DNA of 64,000 nucleotides. Origin: Mannheimia indoligenes (lineage in GTDB: Bacteria; Pseudomonadota; Gammaproteobacteria; Enterobacterales; Pasteurellaceae). The translations under genes were made by a program, and so were the position numbers. Each line of letters opens with the position of its first letter. Position 1 is the first letter of the stretch. Positions 41,400 through 49,384 of this stretch are shown here, piece after piece. The notes under the pieces were generated by a model that saw only the letters and a list, made by a program, of their open reading frames with translations, had not been told where the DNA came from and did not search any database. The stretch lies in contig NZ_JBAJJM010000004.1 in NCBI RefSeq assembly GCF_036880405.1, positions 1 to 64,000 on the forward strand, read 5' to 3'.

Positions 41400-42044
41400 C
41401 TAAATAGGGGAGAGATCAGAAATAATGTTCCCATTTGAAACTGTAATCACCCGATTAAACAAAAACAAACTTTCTTCTAATTGGTGAGTTACCATCAGCA
41501 AAGTTAAATTTCGGCTTTGGCAAATATCTAGTACGATTTGTTGTAATTCCTCTCTGCGTTTTGGATCGAGGGCAGAAAAAGGTTCATCCAACAATAAAAT
41601 CGGTTTATCACGCAAGAGTGTGCGAGCAAGTGCAACACGTTGCTTTTGTCCGCCTGAAAGTTGATCAGCTTGTCGGTGTAAAAATTCCTCAAGCCCCATT
41701 TGACGGGCAATTTGTTTGACTTGCAATTTCTGCTCTTCATTAAGTGAGAGGCTTGGCACAAGGGCTAACCCAATATTTTGTTCCACTGTTAAATGCGGAA
41801 AAATATTGTTGTCTTGGAATAACATAGAAACAGGGCGTTGTGCTACTTCGGTGTGAGTATGATTTTCTTGATTTAAGAACAATTCGCCTTTTTCAACTTT
41901 TTCAAATCCGGCAATTAGGTTGAGCAATGTACTTTTGCCCGCACCGCTTTCACCAACTACCGCAATGCGTTCGCCTTTATGAGCGGAAAGTTGAAAGTGC
42001 ATTTTCATCTGTTCATAAGTAAAGTGAAGATCAAGTTCTATCAT
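41400..42044 (-). CDS. thiQ: Thiamine ABC transporter ATP-binding protein
   Basis: ThiQ drives ThiBPQ uptake of thiamine and thiamin pyrophosphate. The 214-residue ATPase has Walker A GESGAGKST (about residue 32), the signature LSGGQKQRVALARTLL (about 127), Walker B ILLLDEPFSALD and the switch His in LMVTHQLEES. It is compact, like ThiQ. The ATG at 42044 overlaps the thiP stop (ATGA) and has AAGGAC before it; the frame's upstream ATG at 42062 lies inside thiP. Confidence 0.9.
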   Translation of the reverse strand: MIELDLHFTYEQMKMHFQLSAHKGERIAVVGESGAGKSTLLNLIAGFEKVEKGELFLNQENHTHTEVAQRPVSMLFQDNNIFPHLTVEQNIGLALVPSLSLNEEQKLQVKQIARQMGLEEFLHRQADQLSGGQKQRVALARTLLRDKPILLLDEPFSALDPKRREELQQIVLDICQSRNLTLLMVTHQLEESLFLFNRVITVSNGNIISDLSPI

Positions 42045-43615
42045 ATTTTGTCCTTTATACATAAAAACGGCAGCAAGGCGAATAACATTAGCATTAATGC
42101 AGTAACGGCGGCATCTTCGGTTCTGTAGTTTCCGAGTTGTTGATAGAGCAAGTAGGGTAGCGAACTAAAATCACGATTGCCAAAAAAGGCAATCACGGTG
42201 AAACTGCCTAAACTTGAAGAGAATGCTAATGCAAAGGCGGTTGCAAGCGGTCGAATTAGCTGTGTTTTTTCCACAATCCACCAGCGTTGAAAGCCTGTTA
42301 GCCCTAAGCTGTGAGCCAGTTTATCGTGGCTTGTTAAACTATTCCACATCGCAGAAAAGAGCATCGGGTAGATAAAAGGGAGCAACGTTAAGCCATTGCA
42401 TATACCAACTAAAACCAGTAGTTCCGATGTGGAGAGGTTTTGGTTCATCAGTAAAATAAATAAACCAACGGATAACAAAAAGATTGGTAGCACTAACGGA
42501 TAAATCGCTACACTGCCTAAAATACTGTGAGCGAGTTTGGCTTTTTTATAGAGCAGTTGGCGAGCTTCTAAGGCAATAAGATAACTTATTCCAATTACCA
42601 CAAAAGAGGCAATCAGGCTTAAAACCAAAGAGAACTGTGCCGCTTTCCATAATGCCGGATTGAGCAATCGCTCACTGAATTTTGACACACTAATGCCAGC
42701 CCAAACCACGCTTACAAGCGGTAGAATTATTGCAAAACTTTGCAAAAAAATGACCGCTTGTAAAAGCAATTTTGCTACACCAGTGGGCTTTGGCTTCCAA
42801 ATCTCTACTCGGTTAGGTTGTTGTTTCAGTTGCTTCAATGCTGAAGTAGAAATTCGGCTCATCACAAATTGTAAGCCGATACCTACAACAAATTGTACCG
42901 CGATTAAGATAATCGCTTTTGCAAAATCAAACTCAAAAGTAACCGCTTGATAAATAGCCACTTCAAGCGTGCTGTATTTCGGGCTGCCACCGAGCATTAA
43001 TACTATCGGAAAGCTGGTAAAGCAAACGAGAAATACTGTCATAAAAATATAAGGAAACAGCGTTTTGATAACAGGTATTTCTACAATATTGATGAAATTC
43101 CAGCCCTTTACATTTAATTGAGAGGCAAGTTGAAAACGGCTACTTGGGATAAGGTTTAATCCGCTGATGTAATATTTCATCACAAAAGGAATGTTGAATA
43201 AGCTGTGAGCAATAATAATGCCGTGTAAACCATATAAATTAAATTGCCATTCCAAGCCTATAGAGTGAAAAAATTGTGCCAGCCAGCCTGAATTGCCAAA
43301 TACACCAATGACCGCAAAGATAATGACGAGTGAAGGTAATGCCCAAACAAAAGAGATGGTTTTATAAAGTAATTGCTTGCCTTTAAAGTCTAAATAGAAA
43401 AAAGATCGTGCTAAAAGACCGCCTAAAATAAGTGAAATGACGGCAGAAAGGATAGCTTGAAGCGAACTATAAGCGAGAATTTGCAGTACATCAGTACCGG
43501 AAATCAAAGTGTTGTTTTGTTGATATCCGAACAATGCCCATAAGCTAAAGCCATAAAGTGCAATAATGCCAAAGTAGATAAACCACGCTGTTGTTTTGGT
43601 TAATTTGCCAAGCAT
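42041..43615 (-). CDS. thiP: Thiamine ABC transporter permease
   Basis: A 524-residue permease with two fused permease domains, about twelve membrane helices, and an EAA loop in each half (ASQLNVKGWNFINIVEIPVIK and AHSLGLTGFQRWWIVEKTQLIRP). This fused form is typical of ThiP. The binding-protein gene thiB, normally just upstream in thiBPQ, is absent; ptsH is divergent there. No TPP riboswitch is visible upstream. An inverted pair of uptake signals lies inside the coding region. Confidence 0.9.
   Translation of the reverse strand: MLGKLTKTTAWFIYFGIIALYGFSLWALFGYQQNNTLISGTDVLQILAYSSLQAILSAVISLILGGLLARSFFYLDFKGKQLLYKTISFVWALPSLVIIFAVIGVFGNSGWLAQFFHSIGLEWQFNLYGLHGIIIAHSLFNIPFVMKYYISGLNLIPSSRFQLASQLNVKGWNFINIVEIPVIKTLFPYIFMTVFLVCFTSFPIVLMLGGSPKYSTLEVAIYQAVTFEFDFAKAIILIAVQFVVGIGLQFVMSRISTSALKQLKQQPNRVEIWKPKPTGVAKLLLQAVIFLQSFAIILPLVSVVWAGISVSKFSERLLNPALWKAAQFSLVLSLIASFVVIGISYLIALEARQLLYKKAKLAHSILGSVAIYPLVLPIFLLSVGLFILLMNQNLSTSELLVLVGICNGLTLLPFIYPMLFSAMWNSLTSHDKLAHSLGLTGFQRWWIVEKTQLIRPLATAFALAFSSSLGSFTVIAFFGNRDFSSLPYLLYQQLGNYRTEDAAVTALMLMLFALLPFLCIKDKI
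42714..42761. repeat. Inverted pair of uptake signals inside thiP
   Basis: ACAAGCGGT at 42714-42722 and ACCGCTTGT at 42753-42761, with TTTGCAAAA-type sequence between. Elsewhere in the window such pairs form terminators between genes; here the pair is within coding sequence, in the segment joining the two permease halves. Confidence 0.7.
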
Positions 43616-43807
43616 ATTGCTCCAATGTTGAAAATTAAGGAAAAGTCGTGTGGAAATTATTGTAACATTTCCATTTGGCAGTATGCTAGAATCTTGATAT
43701 TTGACAAATGATTTTTAAATTAGCTCAAAAAAATAGCAATTTTTTAGGTTAACGCAACAAGTTTTTCATTTTTTTAGCGTGTGTTTAATTTGAATTTGTA
43801 GTAAAGT

Positions 43808-43823
43808 TGCGAGCGAAATCGAT
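43808..43823 (+). promoter_or_regulatory. ptsH: CRP-like site upstream of ptsH
   Basis: TGCGA-(GCGAAA)-TCGAT, close to the CRP-S pattern TGCGA-N6-TCGCA rather than to the canonical TGTGA-N6-TCACA. It lies 50 bp upstream of ptsH in a 257-bp gene-free region that is otherwise AT-rich and shows no other signal I can name. Confidence 0.35.
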
Positions 43824-43872
43824 TTGATTAAAACATTTTTTTTTAACTTTCAATTTATAAGAGGAATACATT

Positions 43873-44130
43873 ATGTACTCAAAAGATGTTGTTATCACAG
43901 CTCCGAATGGTTTACACACTCGTCCGGCAGCTGAATTTGTTAAAGCAGCTAAAGGCTTTGCATCTGATATTACCGTTGCTTCCGGCGGTAAAAGTGCAAG
44001 TGCAAAGAGCTTATTTAAATTACAAACATTGGGTTTAACTCAAGGTACTACAATCACTATTTCTGCTGAAGGCGAAGATGAGCAAAAAGCAGTTGATTTC
44101 TTAGTTGATTTGATTCCTACTTTAGAATAA
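43873..44130 (+). CDS. ptsH: Phosphocarrier protein HPr
   Basis: HPr passes phosphate from enzyme I to the sugar-specific IIA domains. The 85-residue protein has the phospho-His in PNGLHTRPAAEFVKAA (residue 15) and the Ser-46 region KSASAKSLFKLQTLGL. It is preceded by AAGAGGA. It is the first gene of ptsHI-crr and supplies the scrA system nearby. Confidence 0.98.
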   Translation: MYSKDVVITAPNGLHTRPAAEFVKAAKGFASDITVASGGKSASAKSLFKLQTLGLTQGTTITISAEGEDEQKAVDFLVDLIPTLE

Positions 44131-44160
44131 TTTTTTTACTCTCGGATTAAAATTTATACC

Positions 44161-44191
44161 ACTTTATTGCAGCGAAACGCTGCAATAAAGT
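44161..44191 (+). terminator. Strong hairpin between ptsH and ptsI
   Basis: ACTTTATTGCAGCG-AAA-CGCTGCAATAAAGT, 14-bp perfect arms, followed by GTTTTG, which is a weak U-run. It probably acts as a partial terminator or as a stabilising 3' end, giving more ptsH than ptsI message. Confidence 0.7.
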
Positions 44192-44242
44192 GTTTTGCTA
44201 TGCAACACCAGACGATTTATCGTCTTACATAAGGACACGATT

Positions 44243-45964
44243 ATGATTACAGGTATCGCAGCTTCCCCCGGTGCAGTATTTGGAAAAGCATTGGTTTTAA
44301 AAGAAGAGCCAATTGTATTAAATACTCGCAAAATTGATGAAAGCGAAGTTGAGACTGAAAAAGCGAAATTCTTTGAAGGACGTGAAAAAGCAGCAGCACA
44401 ATTAACAGCGATTAAAGAGAAAGCCCGCCGAACGTTGGGTGAGGAAAAAGAAGCGATTTTTGAAGGTCATTTAATGATCTTAGAAGATGAAGAGCTTGAA
44501 GAAGAAATTCTGGGTTACCTGAGTGATAATCTTGTTACAGCTGATGTTGCAGCAAGTAAAGTGATTGAAATGCAAGCGGCAATGCTTGCGGAAATTGATG
44601 ATGAATATTTAAAAGAGCGTGCGGGTGATATTCGTGATATCGGCAATCGTTTAGTGCGTAATATTTTAAATATGAATATTGTAGATTTAGGCGATATACA
44701 AGATGAAGTTATTTTAGTGGCTTACGATTTAACCCCTTCTGAAACGGCACAATTAAATTTAGATAAAGTATTAGGCTTTATTACGGATATTGGCGGTCGT
44801 ACCTCTCATACTTCGATTATGGCTCGTTCATTAGAGCTTCCTGCCATTGTGGGTACGAATAATGTTACTTCTTTAGTCAAAACCGGTGATTTCTTAATTT
44901 TAGATGCGATTAACAACGAACTCCATTTAAACCCATCAGAAGAAAAAATTGCAGAATTTAAAGCCTTACAAGAGAAATTAAAGGCTGAAAAAGAAGAGTT
45001 AGCTAAATTAAAAGAATTACCGGCTCAAACATTAGACGGTCATAAAGTTGATGTGGCGGGTAACATCGGTACAATCCGTGATGTAGATGGTGTATTGCGT
45101 AACGGTGGCGAAGCGGTAGGTTTATACCGTACTGAATTTTTATTTATGGATCGTGCTCAACTGCCGGGTGAAGAAGAGCAATTCCAAGCTTACAAAGAAA
45201 TTGTAGAAGCGATGGGCGATAAGATGGTGATTCTTCGTACTATGGATATTGGTGGCGATAAAGAATTACCGTACCTTGATTTACCAAAAGAAATGAACCC
45301 GTTCTTAGGCTGGCGTGCTGTGCGTATTGGTTTTACCCGTCGTGAAATTTTAGATACTCAATTACGTGCGGTATTGCGTGCCTCTGCCTTTGGTAATTTA
45401 GCGGTAATGTTCCCAATGATTATTTCGGTAGAGGAAATCCGCTTATTAAAATCAATCGTTGAAGAGTTAAAAGATCAATTACGTAATGAAGGTCATTCAT
45501 TCGATGAAAATTTAAAACTCGGTATTATGGTGGAAACGCCATCAGCTGCGGTAAATGCTCGCCACCTGGCGAAAGAAGCTGATTTCTTTAGTATCGGTAC
45601 AAACGATTTAACTCAATATACGCTTGCGGTAGATCGCGGTAATGAGATTATCGCTCACTTATATAATCCATTAAGCCCATCAGTATTAAACTTAATCAAG
45701 CAAGTGATTGATGCTTCACACGCAGAAGGTAAATGGACAGGTATGTGCGGCGAGCTGGCTGGCGATGTACGTGCAACGGCATTATTGCTTGGTATGGGCT
45801 TAGATGAGTTCAGTATGAGCGGTATTTCTGTGCCGCACGTTAAGAAACTCATTCGTTCAATTAATTTTGCCGATGCAAAAGCACTCGCTGATGAAGCCCT
45901 TGCTCAGCCAACGGCTGCGGATATTGAACGTTTAGTTGATGCGTTTTATCAAAAATTAAACTAA
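44243..45964 (+). CDS. ptsI: PTS enzyme I
   Basis: Enzyme I transfers phosphate from phosphoenolpyruvate to HPr. The 573-residue protein has the phospho-His in GGRTSHTSIMARSLELPA (about residue 189) and the PEP-binding DIGGDKELPYLDLPKEMNPFLGWRA. The Cys in TGMCGELAGD (about residue 501) completes the site. AAGGAC before ATG 44243 (MITGIAASPG) sets the start; the earlier in-frame ATG at 44195 lies next to the ptsH hairpin. Confidence 0.98.
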   Translation: MITGIAASPGAVFGKALVLKEEPIVLNTRKIDESEVETEKAKFFEGREKAAAQLTAIKEKARRTLGEEKEAIFEGHLMILEDEELEEEILGYLSDNLVTADVAASKVIEMQAAMLAEIDDEYLKERAGDIRDIGNRLVRNILNMNIVDLGDIQDEVILVAYDLTPSETAQLNLDKVLGFITDIGGRTSHTSIMARSLELPAIVGTNNVTSLVKTGDFLILDAINNELHLNPSEEKIAEFKALQEKLKAEKEELAKLKELPAQTLDGHKVDVAGNIGTIRDVDGVLRNGGEAVGLYRTEFLFMDRAQLPGEEEQFQAYKEIVEAMGDKMVILRTMDIGGDKELPYLDLPKEMNPFLGWRAVRIGFTRREILDTQLRAVLRASAFGNLAVMFPMIISVEEIRLLKSIVEELKDQLRNEGHSFDENLKLGIMVETPSAAVNARHLAKEADFFSIGTNDLTQYTLAVDRGNEIIAHLYNPLSPSVLNLIKQVIDASHAEGKWTGMCGELAGDVRATALLLGMGLDEFSMSGISVPHVKKLIRSINFADAKALADEALAQPTAADIERLVDAFYQKLN

Positions 45965-46044
45965 TTTCAATTATTTAGCATACAAATACAAAATTCTCGT
46001 ATAAAATATACGGGAATTCTGTAATATCTGAGGGAGATTTTAAG

Positions 46045-46545
46045 ATGGGTTTATTTGATAAATTATTCGGTTCAAAACAAAAAGAGAGCCAAGAAATCAA
46101 AATTTATTCACCATTAACCGGTGAAATTGTCAATATCGAAGATGTACCGGATGTAGTTTTTTCTGAGAAAATCGTAGGCGACGGTGTGGCAATTCGTCCT
46201 GCTGGTGATACGATTGTTGCACCGGTAAATGGTACAATTGGTAAGATTTTTGAAACTAACCACGCATTTTCTATTGAATCAGAAGAAGGCGTTGAGTTAT
46301 TCGTTCACTTTGGTATTGATACCGTTGAACTAAAAGGCGAAGGCTTCTCTCGTTTAGCTCAAGAAGGTCAAACTGTAAAAGTAGGCGACCCAATCATTAA
46401 ATTTGATTTAGCCTTACTTGAAGGTAAAGCAAAATCTGTTTTAACACCGATCGTGATTTCAAATATGGATGAAATCAGCAACTTATCTAAATTAAACGGT
46501 CAAGTTGTTGCAGGCGAAAGCGTTGTTTTAACCTTAACAAAATAA
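46045..46545 (+). CDS. crr: PTS glucose-type IIA component (IIA-Glc)
   Basis: IIA-Glc receives phosphate from HPr and, besides sugar transport, controls adenylate cyclase and inducer exclusion. The 166-residue protein has the two active-site histidines in TNHAFSIESEEG and LFVHFGIDTVELKGEGF. The scrA permease lacks its own IIA and is expected to depend on this protein. A terminator follows. Confidence 0.97.
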   Translation: MGLFDKLFGSKQKESQEIKIYSPLTGEIVNIEDVPDVVFSEKIVGDGVAIRPAGDTIVAPVNGTIGKIFETNHAFSIESEEGVELFVHFGIDTVELKGEGFSRLAQEGQTVKVGDPIIKFDLALLEGKAKSVLTPIVISNMDEISNLSKLNGQVVAGESVVLTLTK

Positions 46546-46563
46546 TGCTAAAATAATGAATAG

Positions 46564-46594
46564 AGCCACGATATTAAAAAATCGTGGCTTTTTT
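46564..46594 (+). terminator. Terminator of ptsHI-crr
   Basis: AGCCACGAT-(8 nt)-ATCGTGGCT followed by TTTTT. Confidence 0.92.
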
Positions 46595-46759
46595 ATTTGC
46601 TGAATATCAGATTTATGCAGATTATTTCTAGATAAAAAATAGGCTACAGGGTAAAATATGCCACAAATTTTGCGTAAAGGGTTTATTTTGAGTACAAAAC
46701 AATAAATTACTTTACGCTTTTCTTTTCTAACTAATTGATATATCTATTATTTTTTAACT

Positions 46760-48187
46760 ATGGCTAAATTACATATTACCACTTGGGGCTGCCAAATGAA
46801 CGAGTACGACTCGTCTAAAATGGCGGATTTACTCAACTCTACACACGGTTTTGAGCTAACTGAAAATCCGGAAGATGCAGATGTTTTATTACTGAATACT
46901 TGTTCTATTCGTGAAAAAGCACAAGAAAAAGTATTCTCTCAGCTTGGTCGTTGGAAAAACTGGAAAAAAGACAAACCAAACCTAATCATTGGTGTGGGTG
47001 GTTGTGTTGCTTCGCAAGAAGGAGAGCATATTCGTGATCGTGCTCCTTATGTTGATATTGTATTCGGACCACAAACCCTACACCGTTTACCTGAAATGAT
47101 TAACCAAATTCGTGGCGGTAAAAGCTCAATTGTGGATATTTCTTTCCCGGAAATTGAGAAATTTGACCGCTTGCCAGAGCCCAAAGCGGAAGGTCCAACT
47201 GCTTTCGTGTCAATTATGGAAGGTTGTAACAAATACTGCTCATTCTGCGTTGTGCCTTACACACGTGGTGAAGAGGTTTCACGTCCGGTAGATGATGTAT
47301 TATTTGAAATTGCACAACTTGCTGCTCAAGGTGTGCGTGAAGTAAATTTACTCGGTCAAAACGTAAATGCTTATCGTGGTGAGACTTTCGATGGTGGTAT
47401 TTGTACTTTTGCAGAATTGCTACGTTTAGTGGCGGCGATTGATGGTATTGACCGCTTGCGTTATACCACCAGCCACCCGATTGAATTTAGTGATGATATT
47501 ATTGAGGTTTACCGTGATACGCCTGAATTAGTCAGTTTCTTACACTTACCGATTCAAAGTGGCTCAGACCGAGTGCTGACGATGATGAAACGTAATCACA
47601 CTGCATTAGAGTATAAAGCGATTATTCGCAAATTGCGTGAAGTTCGTCCTGAAATCCAAATCAGCTCAGACTTTATTGTCGGCTTCCCGGGTGAAACGGC
47701 AGAAGATTTTGAGCAAACAATGAAAATCATTGAGCAAGTAAACTTTGATATGAGCTTTAGCTTTATCTATTCGGCTCGTCCGGGTACACCGGCGGCAGAT
47801 CTGCCTGATAATGTCTCAGAAGAGGAGAAAAAAGAGCGTTTATCACGTCTACAACAACGTATTAACCATCAAGCAATGCAGTTTAGCCGTTCAATGCTTG
47901 GAACTGAGCAACGTATTTTGGTAGAAGGTCCATCGAAAAAAGATTTAATGGAACTCACAGGACGTACAGAAACCAACCGTGTGGTGAATTTTGTGGGTAC
48001 GCCGGATATGATTGGCAAATTTGTAGATGTGAAAATCACCGATGTTTATACTAACTCCCTGCGTGGCGAGGTAATCCGCACGGAAGAGGAAATGGGATTA
48101 CGCGTAGTGGAATCAGCTGAAAGCGTGATTGCTCGCACTCGTAAAGAAGACGAGTTAGGTGTTGGCAAATACGTTGTCAATCTGTAA
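46760..48187 (+). CDS. miaB: tRNA-2-methylthio-N6-dimethylallyladenosine synthase MiaB
   Basis: MiaB methylthiolates i6A37 made by MiaA. The 475-residue radical-SAM enzyme has an N-terminal MTTase domain with three cluster cysteines (WGCQMNEYDS, LLNTCSIREKA, GVGGCVAS). The radical-SAM motif is in MEGCNKYCSFCVVPYTRGEE (about residue 157), and a C-terminal TRAM domain follows. No strong ribosome binding site precedes the ATG. The 214 bp between crr and miaB hold only the crr terminator and no recognisable gene. Confidence 0.97.
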   Translation: MAKLHITTWGCQMNEYDSSKMADLLNSTHGFELTENPEDADVLLLNTCSIREKAQEKVFSQLGRWKNWKKDKPNLIIGVGGCVASQEGEHIRDRAPYVDIVFGPQTLHRLPEMINQIRGGKSSIVDISFPEIEKFDRLPEPKAEGPTAFVSIMEGCNKYCSFCVVPYTRGEEVSRPVDDVLFEIAQLAAQGVREVNLLGQNVNAYRGETFDGGICTFAELLRLVAAIDGIDRLRYTTSHPIEFSDDIIEVYRDTPELVSFLHLPIQSGSDRVLTMMKRNHTALEYKAIIRKLREVRPEIQISSDFIVGFPGETAEDFEQTMKIIEQVNFDMSFSFIYSARPGTPAADLPDNVSEEEKKERLSRLQQRINHQAMQFSRSMLGTEQRILVEGPSKKDLMELTGRTETNRVVNFVGTPDMIGKFVDVKITDVYTNSLRGEVIRTEEEMGLRVVESAESVIARTRKEDELGVGKYVVNL

Positions 48188-48204
48188 AAAAATTACGTTT
48201 TATG

Positions 48205-48240
48205 ACCGCTTGTAGCTATAATACAAGCGGTTATTTTTTT
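48205..48240 (+). terminator. Uptake-signal inverted-pair terminator after miaB
   Basis: ACCGCTTGTA-(7 nt)-TACAAGCGGT followed by a long T-run; both arms are complete uptake signals. Confidence 0.88.
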
Positions 48241-48319
48241 AGATTTTTTTGCAATTTAAGGCATCTTAAAATGCAAAAAGTAAGTGAAATTGAACCGCTT
48301 ACAATTTATAATAATTCAT

Positions 48320-48337
48320 AGCTAAATCGTTTTAGCT
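48320..48337 (+). promoter_or_regulatory. scrK: ScrR-type operator upstream of scrK
   Basis: AGCTAAATCGTTTTAGCT, a near-perfect palindrome centred on CG, 30 bp before the scrK start. It matches the scrA operator (41328-41345). The regulator is very likely the LacI-family protein encoded at 50861. Confidence 0.75.
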
Positions 48338-48367
48338 AAAAGTTGAATGATATAAAGAGAAAAAATT

Positions 48368-49291
48368 ATGAGCAAGATTTGGGTAACAGGCGATGCCGTT
48401 GTAGATTTAATTCCAGATGGCGAAAATCACTATTTAAAATGTGCAGGTGGTGCACCGGCAAATGTGGCGGTAGGTGTTTCTCGTTTAGGCGTTGAAGCAG
48501 GTTTTATCGGGCGAGTGGGTAACGATCCGCTTGGTAAATTTATGCGTGAGGTGCTACAAGCTGAAAATGTTTCTGTCGAGAATATGATTTTAGATGACAA
48601 TCACCGCACTTCAACGGTTGTAGTTGGCTTAGATAATGGCGAACGCAGTTTTACCTTTATGGTTAATCCAAGTGCAGACCAATTTTTAGAAATTGGCGAT
48701 TTACCTGAATTTAGTCAAGGTGATTTCTTACATTGTTGCTCAATTGCCTTAATTAATGACCCATCACGCTCTACTACCATTGAAGCGATTTGCCGAGTAA
48801 AACAAGCAGGTGGTTATGTTTCATTTGATCCAAATTTGCGTGAATCCCTCTGGAAAAGCCTTGATGAAATGAAATCGGTAGTCAATTCAGTGGTTTCAAT
48901 GGCAGATATTCTCAAATTTTCGGAAGAAGAACTGACATTACTCACCGATACCGATTCTTTAGAAGAGGCGACCAAAGCAATTACGGCACAATATCCTGAA
49001 AAATTAATTATCATCACCTTAGGCAAAGATGGGGCAATTTACCACTTCAGCGGTAAGAGCCAAATTGTGGCGGGTAAAGCATTAAAACCTGTTGATACCA
49101 CAGGGGCTGGCGATGCTTTTGTCAGCGGATTATTAGCCGGTTTAGCCAACACGCCGGATTGGAAAGATGAAACCGCTCTAGTTGAGGTTATCCGCAAAGC
49201 AAATGCCTCCGGTGCGTTAGCCACCACCGCAAAAGGGGCGATGTCGGCTCTGCCGAATAAAGCAGAGTTGGACGCATTTTGGGCAGAATAG
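48368..49291 (+). CDS. scrK: Fructokinase
   Basis: ScrK phosphorylates the fructose released when sucrose 6-phosphate is split. The 307-residue PfkB-family kinase has the N-terminal GG motif CAGGAPANVAVGVSRLG and the C-terminal signature DTTGAGDAFVSGLLAGL with the catalytic Asp (about residue 247). It is the first gene of scrK-scrB-scrR and has a shared operator upstream. A folded repeat lies between it and scrB. Confidence 0.94.
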   Translation: MSKIWVTGDAVVDLIPDGENHYLKCAGGAPANVAVGVSRLGVEAGFIGRVGNDPLGKFMREVLQAENVSVENMILDDNHRTSTVVVGLDNGERSFTFMVNPSADQFLEIGDLPEFSQGDFLHCCSIALINDPSRSTTIEAICRVKQAGGYVSFDPNLRESLWKSLDEMKSVVNSVVSMADILKFSEEELTLLTDTDSLEEATKAITAQYPEKLIIITLGKDGAIYHFSGKSQIVAGKALKPVDTTGAGDAFVSGLLAGLANTPDWKDETALVEVIRKANASGALATTAKGAMSALPNKAELDAFWAE

Positions 49292-49300
49292 TTTTATTTT

Positions 49301-49364
49301 CCCCTCTCCCTGATTTTTCTTCTGAACGAAGAAAAATCGGTCCCTCTCCCACAAGGGGAGAGGG
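49301..49364. repeat. Folded intergenic element between scrK and scrB
   Basis: Two strong hairpins: GATTTTTCTTC-TGAAC-GAAGAAAAATC (49312-49338) and CCCTCTCCC-ACAAG-GGGAGAGGG (49342-49364). An extra CCCCTCTCCC at 49301-49310 can compete for the GGGAGAGGG arm, closing an outer stem around the first hairpin. It resembles short palindromic repeats with CCCTCTCCC ends found in many proteobacteria. Confidence 0.75.
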
Positions 49365-49384
49365 TAACTAAACAGGAAATCCCT

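Noticed and set aside
41280..41400. Possible small RNA or terminator between scrA and thiQ
   Set aside because: The inverted repeats there are better explained as the ScrR operator and the CRP site; there is no T-run.
48241..48319. CRP site upstream of scrK
   Set aside because: No TGTGA-N6-TCACA-like sequence could be found; only the ScrR-type operator and an uptake-like GAACCGCTTA are present.
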